A stretch of DNA of 64,000 nucleotides from Rhizophagus irregularis (Eukaryota; Glomeromycota; Glomeromycetes; Glomerales; Glomeraceae). Location: positions 4,712,001 to 4,776,000 of the forward strand of contig NC_089440.1 in NCBI RefSeq assembly GCF_026210795.1. Reading direction: 5' to 3'. Below, one piece after another: positions 46,578-57,803 of the stretch. Each line of letters opens with the position of its first letter. Within the stretch, counting starts at the first letter, position 1. The notes below the pieces were generated by a model. That model saw only the letters and a program-made list of their open reading frames with translations. It had not been told where the DNA came from and did not search any database. Both the position numbers and the translations under genes were made by a program.

Positions 46578-46860
46578 TCAACGAAAATTGTCAAATTCGG
46601 AAATTTTTGTGTTTTCTTCAAATGACATGTTACAGTAGTTACATGAAATGTTTTCATCACATGTATATATCAATTTACACAGAAAAGTCACCCGACTAAG
46701 ATTATCAATTTCATATAAAGAATTTTTTAAAAAGGGGTAATAAATATTTGATTCGAAATTTGGGAATACTTTTTTTAAATACAAATTTTTGGATTTTCCA
46801 AGAAAAAGTTTGAACGTGCAACCGTCAGTTTCATTTGAACATTTTTTTCAGCTTTTCGGA
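46578..46860 (-). pseudogene. Hypothetical Cys-containing fragment
   Basis: The minus-strand frame has no ATG inside its open part. It reads CSNETDGCTFKLFLGKSKN, KVFPNFESNIYYPFLKNSL, then CKLIYTCDENISCNYCNMSF and stop. Four Cys in CDENISCNYC spacing could bind a metal. Upstream in the same frame an ATG (MIVFPKS) is separated by a single TGA. It is either a gene broken by one stop, an exon with an AG acceptor at that point, or chance. No family recognised. Confidence 0.3.
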
Positions 46861-47475
46861 AAAACAATCATTGCATTTATTTATTTTATTTATTTATTTT
46901 TGATTTTTATTCCATTTATTTATTTTTTTTTATTTTTATTTCCTTTTTACTATTTATTTTTTTTTTGTTATTTTTTTTTTATGTATGATTTATTTACTAT
47001 CTGCATGTTTTTTTTTTAATAATATTTTTTAATGATTCACAAAATTTGTTGCATATAAGTATATAACCTTTGTGGTTGCATATATTGTCATCAGTTATGC
47101 GTAATTTTTTTTTTTTTTTTTTTTTTTTGATCCATTTTTCATTTTTTTTCTAATTTTATTTTTTTTGTGATTGTTTATTACAAATAAATATTTAAAATTT
47201 TTAAGATAATGAATAAGTTAATGAAATAATTGGTTCGATTAAAACTATATATTTCTCGATCGTGAAATTTTTTACGAATGACACATAATCGTAGACTTTT
47301 TTTCTTGAACCGTTTTTGGCTCTCTTAATAAAAATATTTCCTTTTTTTAAAAAAATGAAACGATTTTAATGGTTTATTTTTTTTTTAGATCATTCATTTA
47401 CTTACAATAATATGTGAAACATTATAAATTTTTTTTTAATTTTACACAAGAAACAGAAGCGTTAGTACTTATGTG
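46861..47475. other. Poly-pyrimidine intergenic sequence
   Basis: Dominated by T runs, including about 26 consecutive T at 47106-47128. The open frame 46789-47019 is a Phe/Ile/Tyr-rich reading of these runs. Confidence 0.5.
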
Positions 47476-47625
47476 AATATGAACCATTATATGAACCATT
47501 ATATGAACCATTATATGAAGTATGAAACATTTATATGAACTATTATATGAAATATTATATGAACTGTTATACTAACTATTATATGAACTATTATATGAAC
47601 TAACTATTATATGAACTATTTTTTA
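47476..47625. repeat. 14-bp minisatellite, ATATGAACCATT(A/T)T
   Basis: About ten copies of ATATGAAC(C/T)ATTAT with small variants, ending about 170 bp upstream of HMG-like member B. Copies further right have lost or gained ACT steps, a typical slippage pattern. Confidence 0.85.
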
Positions 47626-47792
47626 TTAAAATAATTAAGTACATGTGTTAAAAACAATGCTAGAGTACAATTTGTAAATTACAGTATAAAATACAATAAA
47701 TAACCTCCCTTGCTTAAAAAAAAAAAATTTTTTCTTAAAAAAAAAAAAAAAAAAATATTTCATATTTTCATATTAATTTCTTACGATAAAAA

Positions 47793-48206
47793 ATGACTGA
47801 AAGAGACGTACAACGAGAAGTTTTCAATCTTTTAAAACTTATAAATGAAAAAAATATTCGGAGACTTCCATATAATGATGCAAAAGATCTTGCAACTCAA
47901 ATGAGAAATGATACAATATTCACATCAATAACTGGAAAAGAAATATTAAAACAAAATATGAAATATGAGTCTCATTTAAATAATCAATATGATCAACCTA
48001 TAATTGATTTGGCAACCGATGTTTTTTGGAATACACGTTTATCAAATTTGCAAAGAAATCAATTTACGAATTTAGCAAATGATGCTAACGTCATCAATGA
48101 AATTCATTTTCAAGCTAGTAATGATGCACATTTTAGAATGTCTCAATTATATAATCATCAACAAGGCACTGATAATGACATCTTTAATGGGATAAGATTT
48201 TATTAG
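47793..48206 (+). CDS. Divergent HMG-like small protein, member B
   Basis: Single exon, 137 residues, with a clean start after a long A run. Blocks in order are RRLPYNDAKDLATQMRNDTI, ITGKEILKQN (about 50-60), ATDVFWNTRLS and LQRNQFTNLANDANVIN (about 75-105), and the C-terminal DIFNGIRFY, the family's terminal signature. It aligns end to end with member C with few gaps. Small, charged, no signal peptide or membrane helix, so probably cytoplasmic or nuclear. The HMG-box resemblance is in the W-x5-S/T-x2-Q-K/R-x2-F-x2-LA region only. Function unknown. Confidence 0.7.
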   Translation: MTERDVQREVFNLLKLINEKNIRRLPYNDAKDLATQMRNDTIFTSITGKEILKQNMKYESHLNNQYDQPIIDLATDVFWNTRLSNLQRNQFTNLANDANVINEIHFQASNDAHFRMSQLYNHQQGTDNDIFNGIRFY

Positions 48207-49047
48207 TATTAGTTTTCATTATGCGGGCATTTCCTATTATTATTATTAATATTATTAATATCTGTGCATTTCTTATTATTATCCTTTTATAAATTGAATG
48301 TCATAATCCGTCTTATTATTATCCTTTTTATAAATATGATAATCCGTGCATCTCTTATTATTATCCTTTTTATAAACTGAATATCATAATCCGTGGATTT
48401 CTTATCTCTTCCTTTTTAAATATAAGTCCCACAATTTTTGTGCATTTCCTATGGTATTCGATAATTATGAGTCATGCGCTTTATTAATATTCATAAGAGT
48501 ATTTTATTTTAGTAAATCCCGTATATTTAAACAAACGGTGAATAGTGATATTGTTTAAATTCCGGATTTTTAGTTGTATGATATACAGGACACTGGCACA
48601 TGATTAGTAGGTTTTAACCATATAAGGATAATTTTTTAAAATTTTTTGTACGTTACGACTCGTTACGTTTAGTTAGAAAATCATATAGGGATTGTGAACA
48701 TAACAATAAGCCAATATGCCAATTTTAAGTAAATATCAACTATATACTGTTATGAATAATTTTTGTAAATCGAAAAAAAAAATTTTTTCTTTTTATTTTT
48801 TATTTTTTATTTTTTTTTATACAATGATGTGCATAATATTGATGATGCATATGTATGGTTCAAAATATTTACAGAACATATTAACAAAAATATACATGTT
48901 GAAAGAATTATAATATTATATTTCTTGTGACTAATCAAGGGACGACTTTACTATAATAATATGCATTATTAAGAGTTACTTTTTAAAGAAAAAATCAATA
49001 ATTCCGAACACATATATTGTTTAGTATTGAATGTGCGAATCATCATA
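48207..49047. other. Region between convergent members B and C
   Basis: Begins with a degenerate TTATTATTATCCTTTTTATAA repeat (48240-48420), four to five units of about 60 bp that each contain AATCCGTG(C/G)AT. These probably serve as the 3' flank of member B. No other gene. Confidence 0.45.
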
Positions 49048-49470
49048 TCAAAATGCTACTCCATTAAAGATGTGATTTTCGAGTGGAGTATTTGCTCCTT
49101 GTAAAAGATTTATTTGGTAGATTCTATTAAGTGTATCTTCATTAGTTTGAACGAAATCTTGATTGATTCTATTAGCTTTATCGGCTAAATCCGTAAATTG
49201 ATTTTTTTGTAGATCTGTTAAATGTAAATTCCAAATATCATTCGTTGCTAAATGAATGATATTTCGATTATTCACTTGTAATCGAAGAGCCTCTCGTTCA
49301 ACGTTCCACAACAATAATTCTTCACCTGTTAATACTTGGATTTCTGTAAAATTTCTTACGTGAATGGCGACTTTAAGTGGATCATTGTTAAAAGGGTATA
49401 AATTAATATTATTATAATTTAAATTATTTAAAAAGTTTTGAATAGAATTTAAATTCTGAACAGTAGACAT
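49048..49470 (-). CDS. Divergent HMG-like small protein, member C
   Basis: Single exon, 140 residues. Blocks in order are LYPFNNDPLKVAIHVRNFTE, VLTGEELLLWNVEREALRLQ, IIHLATNDIWNLHLTDLQKN, QFTDLADKANRIN and C-terminal HIFNGVAF. This is the best-preserved member: a first-helix candidate (LLLWNVEREA), an IIHLATNDIW segment matching the position of the HMG-box IS-x-IIG-x-x-W, and a third-helix candidate QKNQFTDLADKAN. It is convergent with member B and in the same orientation as member D. No introns, no signal peptide. Confidence 0.7.
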   Translation of the reverse strand: MSTVQNLNSIQNFLNNLNYNNINLYPFNNDPLKVAIHVRNFTEIQVLTGEELLLWNVEREALRLQVNNRNIIHLATNDIWNLHLTDLQKNQFTDLADKANRINQDFVQTNEDTLNRIYQINLLQGANTPLENHIFNGVAF

Positions 49471-49755
49471 TTTGTGTTGTATTTAATATTGTTTTTTGTA
49501 AATATTTGTTTTTTTGTATTTAATATTGTTTTTTTCCGAAATAAAAAAAAATTGGCAATTTTTTTTTTTTTTTTTTGTGAACGAAAAATTATTTTTTTAT
49601 TATTATTATTATTAGAAAAAAACGGAATTGGAAATAAAAAAATTACCCGGTTTAAATAGAATTTTTATAACTAGTAATCTTTTTTTCGTTCAAATAATAA
49701 ATCATAAACAAAAAAAATTCAGCTTTTTAAAAATATGGTTAGTTCTTTTTTATCA

Positions 49756-49855
49756 TTACGAATATTACGAATATTACGATTATTACGGATTATTACGGAT
49801 TATTACGGATTATTTACGATTATTCTATTATTCGATTATTCGATTATTGAAAATT
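49756..49855. repeat. 10-11-bp minisatellite, ATTACGGATT
   Basis: CGAATATTA, CGATTATTA and CGGATTATTA units, then TTCGATTA units, about nine in all, in the upstream region of HMG-like member C. The Tyr-rich open frame across it is a repeat artefact. Confidence 0.8.
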
Positions 49856-52546
49856 TCTTTATTCCGTTTATTCCGTCTATCCAAGTGAAAAAAAAAAAAA
49901 AAAAATCAAAGTAAAAAATCTGTAATATGATGTAATAATAGCCCATGAATCATTTTTTTTTTAAAAAAAATAAAGTTCTATCTAGAATTATCGTATTTTG
50001 TATTTTAACTAATAAAATGGTTTCTTGGCAATTTAATTTATAAGCAGAAATGTTATTTCTCGATGAATTTAGTTTAACTTATTATTGATGGATGAAATCT
50101 AGAACCGGACATTTTTTTTTTTCTATTAAAGAAAACATTATTATTCATGAATTTTTTTTAAAGCAAACTATGAAAACAAATTAAGTAAAAAAAAATAATA
50201 ATTATTTCCGAAGAAAAAAAAACCCTTTTAAAGTTATTTATATATAAGTTTCGTCATGAATACGTAATTAAAACAAAAAATATTATTATCAAACATTCTT
50301 TTTTAGTATATCATTATAAATCTAGACCTTACATAACGGTATGAATTTTTTGAAAAAGGATAAAAAGGATCGAATTATATATTCGCTATGATTTGACTTT
50401 TTTAGACATTCCGTCTATATGGCGCATTTTTTGAATGTTGATCATTCATAATTACAAATTTAATTGAAATTATTATTTGGAATTGAATTTCTGATATAAT
50501 AATTATGACATTTATTTTAAATAAAACTGATATTACGTTAATTATCTTTTGAAAAAATGAATTCTAATTGGAAAATCAAGAATCATACGATTATTTTCGT
50601 ACTAAAATATTTGCATGAGAGAATAATCGATATGCAAAACTTTAAAAAAAAAAGATTTTTCTATTTTCATGCATGCAGAAAATCATAAATTGAATCACGA
50701 CTTTGATGCAATTTACCTGATAAGAAATTTATATAATTTGGATGACCCATGAAATAAAATTTGTCAGTAACAGGCTTTTTTTTCCACTTAGAAATTCTAT
50801 GATACGGAATATTACATTTATGGAATAAATCACGAAATAAATTTTTTTTCACTATTGTTTTTATATACGTAGCGAATGCTATTTCTATTATTTTATATAT
50901 TACGTACGAATACTACAATTATTTAAAAACAAATAATGTTTATTTAGCAACTTATTTAGAAGGTTTATTAAATTCAACAATTTTATTACCCTAATTTTAT
51001 TACCCCAATTTTATTACCCGTAGTTTTTACCTTTAAAAAGAAAGATTTTTAAATAGTTCTAACTTTTAACTGAATAAAATATTTATTAAAGTATTTTACA
51101 ACATCTTGCATCATTTGCATTAATTTAAATAATTTACTTAATTTGTTTCTAGTCTTGAAATTTCATAATTCCCGTTTATACATTTTAAAAAAAAAACTTT
51201 AAAAAAATGCATTCCGTCATTTCCGTCATATTGGGAAATCGATTATTAATACAATTAAAACAATAATGAATGAAATCTCACCCCAAAAAAATTTAAATAA
51301 ATTAGATAAGAATGGTTTAGTAAATTTGTCAAAAAAACATTACACATTCATGCATTATAGATTTATTATTTTGTATTATTTCTTTCCAGATTTTACGAAA
51401 TATTCAGCTTAAAATATTCAATGTATAAATTTTTACCACTATAGTTAGCATACTATTAATATTATTCTATAATAACTTTTTTTTTTATGCATATTTGACA
51501 ACTGCGCCATGCGTCTTTTCGTAATTGATTATGTTAGTAGTCTTATTATGACTATTATGACTAATCTATTTCCGGGCGAACTTTAAATTTCCGAACACAT
51601 GCTCGGTCTAGAACATGATATATGATCTGCATGACTAGGATATTTTTGTTATCTTTCAAAAGGAAAATTAAATTCCCGAATTTCACGTTATATTATGAAT
51701 TTTATGCCATATTAGATTAAATAGACTTTGGTCTAGAACAACGCTATGTCGCTTATGTGTGAATAATTATTGATAAACGATTTTCAATAATAATACTAAT
51801 CCCTTTTTTTCCTAATATCCGAATAAAAACTTTGAACGTAATTTAATCGGCGTTGGGCTGATTTTGTGTATAATTCAATTACCCGAATAATAATGAATAA
51901 ATAATTTATGACTTACCAACTAAAAGAACTAACCAAAATATTTATTAAAATTTGTTGATAATTCGAGTTTTTTTATATTATTTAACAAAATTTATTATTA
52001 TTTACCAAATGGCAGCGTGTTAGATAACGAAAATATTTCAAAACTAAACTCGACCCCTGCTTTATAATCCCGTGACTATATCATAAATTTAGTTTTATTT
52101 GAAATAAAAAAAAAATATTTCTTTTTTTTTTAAAAAAAAAAACCAATAAAAATCAATGGCTTATTGAAACTTAATTTTATGTGGCTAAAAATAAACACGT
52201 TTTTCATAAATTTCTTGGCATTTTTACCATAATTTTATTTATTTACTATTTATTTATATATATACACTATATAATTATATTATAATGCTGCAGCATAATT
52301 TGGAAGGTTTAGGTTATGATTTTCCATACATCATATTTTTAGATTTAAGTTTTAATTTGCACTATAGACTAAAAGATTGAAAATATAAATAATCCCTAAT
52401 ATACGATATGTATAATAACTCTAAGCAGTGTAAAAATAAATATTGAAAAAAAAGTGGGGTAAAATTTTTATATACATAACTTATTCACGCATACTACACT
52501 GTCTACACATAATAATACACTTATTAAAATAAGGTAAAATAAAATT
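49856..52546. other. AT-rich intergenic region, no supported gene
   Basis: A minus-strand open stretch at 50667-50852 (HKCNIPYHRISKWKKKPVTD, HPNYINFLSGKLHQSRDSIY) has protein-like composition but no ATG, no splice partner and no recognised family. It may be a decayed exon. The direct repeat TTTTATTACCC occurs three times near 50979-51020. Nothing else stands out. Confidence 0.4.
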
Positions 52547-53053
52547 TTAAAATTCCTTAGAATATCCTAAAATTAATGAATCCATATTACTACTTTCATT
52601 AAATTTAGTTGTACCATTATAAAAATAATCGGGTAAAATTAAGTCTGTTTCTTGTGTAACACAAATTTGTGATATACTGTTGCGAGTATCTTCGACAACT
52701 TGTCTCATCTTTTGATTGATATCATTTGCGTCATTTGACAAACTTTCAAACCGTTGCTTTTGGGAACAGGTAATCCTTGACTGCCAGACAATGTCCGTTG
52801 CGGAATCGATTAAACGTTTATTATGTATCTGTAATCTTTTGGCCTCCTCCTCGATATTCCATTTAAAGACGTCTTTACCAGTCAATATGTTTATTTCTGT
52901 GAATAACCTTACATGAGTCGCGACTTTTTCTGGGTCGTTCTCAAATGGTATTAAAGAAATTATATCATAATTTAAATATTTTAAGAAATTTTTTAATTCA
53001 TATTGATATAAAGAATTATTTTTAATAATTTGGACAGAGTTAATAGAGGTCAT
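52547..53053 (-). CDS. Divergent HMG-like small protein, member D
   Basis: Single exon, 168 residues. Blocks in order are ISLIPFENDPEKVATHVRLF, ILTGKDVFKWNIEEEAKRLQ, LIDSATDIVWQSRIT, SQKQRFESLSNDANDIN and YFYNGTTKFN, the last a longer form of the family's terminal motif followed by a tail of about 15 residues. Closest to member C; ENDPEKVATHVRLFTEI aligns without gaps to NNDPLKVAIHVRNFTEI. No introns. Function unknown. Confidence 0.7.
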   Translation of the reverse strand: MTSINSVQIIKNNSLYQYELKNFLKYLNYDIISLIPFENDPEKVATHVRLFTEINILTGKDVFKWNIEEEAKRLQIHNKRLIDSATDIVWQSRITCSQKQRFESLSNDANDINQKMRQVVEDTRNSISQICVTQETDLILPDYFYNGTTKFNESSNMDSLILGYSKEF

Positions 53054-56000
53054 TTTTTTTTAAAAAGAGAGTAAAAAGTGATAATAAAAATTTGATAAAT
53101 TTTGATAAATTTAATAAATTTATAAAATTTATAAAATATAAAATTTTTTAAAAATTTTTTGTGAATTTTTTTTTTTAAAAAATTATTTTCTTCAAAATTC
53201 AAATCCCGACATATATATATTTTCTGTGTGTGTCATCAATATATTCCAGTTTTGATTAAATTAATTAACTTAATAAATTCCGAGTTATTCAACTCTTTTG
53301 GAATACAGTATATCAAACATTTTTTTTTTTTTTAACGAGTAATATTTGAAGTTTTTCAAAAAAAACGCCATACCATTTTTGATCTACCATTTAAGTATTT
53401 CTTCATAAGTAAATTTCCATTCCATAAAATATTAATTCAGGAGTAAAACTTATACCATAATTCCGTACCGCAGTGCCTGCACTTTTGTAGTGGTTCGTTT
53501 AATAATGGGACCTTTTGAGGGAAGTAGCCCCTTAATATTACGGATGTGTATTCATTGATATAAGTTGAAAGTTTTAATAATAATATTCGGTAATACGAAG
53601 AAAATTACGGTCTCATCATGGAATTTAAATGAATTGTATGTATTTAGAATAGTATTACATTATAATCTTTAAGAATTTACCTACATTTGCACTTTAAATC
53701 GGTTAATCTTTGTATACAATAATACAAAATAGCAACGATCATTACCTTATAAGAAGCACAATAAAATTTTTTCAAAGTCTGTGAGTACATTCTTATACAT
53801 GCAGTATCTGAAACCATTTCCGTAGATTTTATTTTTAAAAAAAATGTAACATCTTAAAATCAATAATTTCCAATCTTATGGATTCTAAAAAAAAAAATTG
53901 GGACACCTTTTTTCATATTGTTGTTAATTACTTCCAAAAAATTTCAAATTTTAGGCTTGTGACATATTAAAAATAACCAATTAAAAAAATATTTCATTAT
54001 TTTAAAAGAAAACTTTTAAGGTAAATTATTTTTTGATTTGGTTTCTTTTTAATTATCCACTGTTAGTAATGTTTGTGTAAAACAATAGTAATACGGTGGA
54101 TTCGTCGGCGCAAAATTTCCATAGTAATATTCATTATCTACAAATAAAATACTCCACGGAATTTCGGTCCGTTCACGTGACTTGAAAAATTAAAAAAATG
54201 GATTTTTTAGTATAAATTACGTCACGCGAAAACCATATTTAACCTATTTAACTTATTTAACTTATTTAACCATTTAACCTATTTATTTAAATCATGTAAC
54301 AATCTTATTTTTTTTTTTTTTTTTTTGATCGACAAATTAATTTGTAAGTAGTGCTACATAAAAGAGATTTTTTAATAAACGGTAAAAGTTATGTAAAAAT
54401 AAATTTCCGGCATCTAAATAATTATTCTTTAATATTGTACTAGTAAATAAATCAAATAAGGATAACGAATAATCATTCTATTTTTAAAATTTCTTCCCAG
54501 AATCTTCTTTATAACATGCATAAAATTATCATATATCTTGATTGAGGAGAGAAAACGAAAAAAAAAAAATAGATTGATAAATTAAATTAAAAATCATTTT
54601 ATTTGCGATAATGACATCAAAAATATCAAAAAAAATAAAGATTACAATAACGTACATCTTCCTTGTTCACCAAAAATCGATCTTTTTTTTTTAAATTTTT
54701 ATTTATACAAAATTATTTCTTTTTTTTTCGGAAATTTACAGTTTATTATTATATTTATTTAGTATTATTACAAACGGTTTTTGAAATCATTTTAATTTCG
54801 GGTAAAATTCTTTGCCGATTATGTTTTTTAAAATTATTTTTAGTTCCGGTATAATTCTTTGCCGATTATTGTGATTTGTTATTTGTTAGGGTTCTCGAGT
54901 CGTTCGATCTTTCTGGACGCCCAAATTATTTTAAGTTTTTTCATTTTTATTTTATTGTCATTATTTTATGTAATCTTTGTGAGATGTTGCCCATGTTTTT
55001 GTGAACATTAATCATTATTTCATTATTAATAATTTTGATAATTTTATTTTTATTTTTTATTTTTTTATTTTCATTACGTTACGTAATTGAAAATTTTGGA
55101 AGATCCTTGTGCAAAGTTGTGCCGACAAATAATTAGGGTTTAATCGACAATTTCTGCAAATTACGTGACACAATCATACTTAAAAAATCAATTAAATCAA
55201 TCCTTTAATAAGAAAAATAATAATGAAAAAAAAATTATTGTTTATATTATTATTTTAATAAATGGATAATATTGATAATTTTAATTTAACTTAACTTGGT
55301 AATTATTATTCAAATTTGAACTTTTTTAATCATCTTTTAGTATTGTTTGAAATTTTTTGACCGAAATTTGGATATATTAGTATTAAAAAAAATGTTGTAC
55401 ATAAATAAATCAAAATTTCCTGATATAAAAAAAAATTCCTGTAAAAAAAAAAATAAATAAACGGATTTCTTCTTGTCATCCAAATTTAGTTAAAACACAA
55501 TTTGTATTTATTGTACAGCATTTTAAAAAAATATTTACAAAAAAAAAAAAAAAGTTTAACCATTTTTTTTTCTCTTTTTTACAAATAAAGGGAAATAAAA
55601 AATTTCCGGAATACAAAAAAAAAATTGTAATATCTAAAAAAAGATTATGAGTCATATAAAAGATTATGAGTCATAAAAGTTTATTTTTTTTAAACACATC
55701 TAAGAAAAAATGATTTATTTAATATGGTAATTATTATCATCCAACTTTAAATTTTTTTTTGGGGGGATTTTTCTATTTTAATAAAAAAAAGGGAAAGAAA
55801 ACCAATAAATTGAAAAAAGAAAATTTGGCTTATATCGTCATCTTATCAATAAATGATTTCATTTTAAATGAAAGATTAAAATAAGTAAGAAAAAGAAAGA
55901 AAAAATGGCAAAAAAAAGAAATTTCTTTTAAGGATGGATTGCACCAAAAATGAAAAATGATAATATATTCGGAACAAAATTATTATAGTACGATAACGTA

Positions 56001-56218
56001 ATATTACGTTCAATAATAAATGGCGGGTTCTCATACAGGTACAATACATTTCAATACTTTTTTTTGTTGCACCATTTTTTCGAATTTAGGCATAACAAAA
56101 TTTTAAGAAATATTATTAATAAAAATATTTTTGTTATACATGTTATACAACCAATCGGAAAAACTCAATAAGAATTATTATTAAATTTTTTTTTATCGTT
56201 ATGATATATGTATTGATA
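53054..56218. other. AT-rich intergenic region, no gene seen
   Basis: 3.1 kb with many A and T runs. A short TTTAACCTATTTAACTTA repeat lies at 54237-54292. The stretch 54880-54930 (CTCGAGTCGTTCGATCTTTC) is GC-richer. No frame longer than about 60 codons without low complexity. Confidence 0.5.
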
Positions 56219-56232
56219 TATGTTATGATATA

Positions 56233-56391
56233 TGGGGACTGGTCTAGCAAAACAAGGGATTTGGTCTCAAAAAAAAATTTTTTTGTTTATATGATAATTA
56301 TATGTCAATTTCACTAAAAATTACAATTATAATAAAATCTCAAAAAAATTTTTTTTGGTCCCAACCCCTTGTTTTGCTAGACAGGTCCCCA
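56233..56391. mobile_element. 159-bp MITE with perfect flanking direct repeat
   Basis: Terminal inverted repeats of about 30 bp: TGGGGACTGGTCTAGCAAAA at left, mirrored as TTTTGCTAGACAGGTCCCCA at right. Directly outside is TATGTTATGATATA at 56219-56232 and 56392-56405. Because the repeat ends in TATA, which can also be assigned to the terminus, the target duplication is between 8 and 14 bp. The interior is AT-rich and non-coding. Confidence 0.85.
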
Positions 56392-56405
56392 TATGTTATG
56401 ATATA

Positions 56406-57572
56406 TCTTAACAAAAAATAATTATTATATTTTTTTTTTCAATGTATAAAGGAATGTAAGGATAATTTGATAAAAATTCTAGTTTGTAATTTATTATAAT
56501 ATGATTTATATAATTTGAATTCTTAAAAGATTGGTTGAACTAAAAAGTTGAAATAAGGATAATGTTTAGCTATTAAACAATATTCATACTGCATGTATTA
56601 TTATAAACAAATAAGTGCTTCTAACGCTATGCGTGAAACCCAAACATCAGGAGTTTCGTAAATCTAAATAGTTCAGGTGATGCTGTATACCACTGCATAG
56701 CTGTGACAAATATGGGCGGCATTAACGGCATTGTATAATATCGTTGGTGTATCAAACCCTGTGTAGGACGCAGTGGACGCACCCCTTTTATTGGCGCAGG
56801 TCTTTTTTCATCACGGGCGTGACAAATAAACTTAAAATTTATTTTTATTTCTTAGTTTCAGTACAAATTACAATAATAGAATCGAAAGTAATTTTCAAAT
56901 AAACTGTAAACCAAGTCCCCACTAAGTGACGACTTTACCCTGGTGGAAAAATAAAAGGAAAAGGAAAACCGATGTAGAGGAAGTAAAACAACCCATACGT
57001 CCGCACCAGAAAATCAAAATAATACGGAACCGCTTGTTGATAAAATAGAATTAAAAGAAAAAAGTTTCAATAAATTTATATCTTGAAATAAAAAAAATTA
57101 TCTCTGTGTTTCCTAAGAGCCTGAATGTAAAAAATTACTCAATGTCCAACGAATATGTGGAGGTAATATCGTACGAGGTCTAGAAATAGGACCATAGACG
57201 TGAATCCACATTTTGATGTGTGTAATTTTTCTTTTTGGCAATACCTAAAATTTGTTCCCATTGTTTGAAAGCACTGTTTCATTCCAGTCATGTCACTTAA
57301 TACTCAAAAAAACTTTAACCTTCATTTGACCTGTGATATTTACCTATAAGAAAAAAGAAATTGTTAATAATGTGCAAAATTTTTATTTAATGGTAAAGAC
57401 ATAGCCAGCTCCTCCTCTAGAACTAGCAGACTTTACCAGTAACAAAATAAGGATGTCTGCTTGAGTTGGTTATTAAGTGAACAAGTAATTAAAAAAAATA
57501 AAATAAAAAGAAATAAAAAGGGGAAAAAAAATAAAAAAAAATAAATAAATTAAAAGAAAAAAGCAGGTAATT
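56406..57572. pseudogene. Decayed coding fragments, transposon-like
   Basis: GC-richer patches with protein-like plus-strand text in more than one frame: AVTNMGGINGIV then KPCVGRSGRTPFIGAGLFS (about 56690-56810), SAPENQNNTEPLVDKIELKE (about 57000-57060) and PECKKLLNVQRICGGNIVRG then LEIGP (about 57120-57195). Stops separate the blocks. No family assigned; strand taken as plus but not certain for the whole span. Confidence 0.3.
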
Positions 57573-57803
57573 CTCCTAAGTCAACCTTGTGAACTCCCCG
57601 ACTCAATTGAGTAATCCGTTCTAGATTTTCTTAGGAGTTGCCCACTTTGCAAAATAAAAAAATAAAAAAAAATCACCCATCACCTTTCACCAACCCAATC
57701 AAACAAATCCAAGTAATCTCCTAAGTAACCTTGTGAACTCCCCGACTCAATTGAGTAATCCGTTCTAGGTTTACTTAGGAGTTACTCACTTTGCAAAATA
57801 AAA
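57573..57803. repeat. Two direct copies of an 87-bp hairpin-bearing unit
   Basis: Units at 57573-57659 and 57718-57803 are about 93 percent alike by eye. Each starts CTCCTAAGT, contains ACCTTGTGAACTCCCCGACT and the palindrome ACTCAATTGAGT, and closes with CTTAGGAGTT and CACTTTGCAAAATAAAA. CTCCTAAG and CTTAGGAG pair, so each unit forms a stem-loop of about 65 nt. They could be fragments of a short LTR or a foldback element. Confidence 0.75.

Noticed and set aside
54663-54854. 63-codon plus-strand frame
   Set aside because: Phe/Tyr/Leu-rich reading of T runs; no conserved motif.
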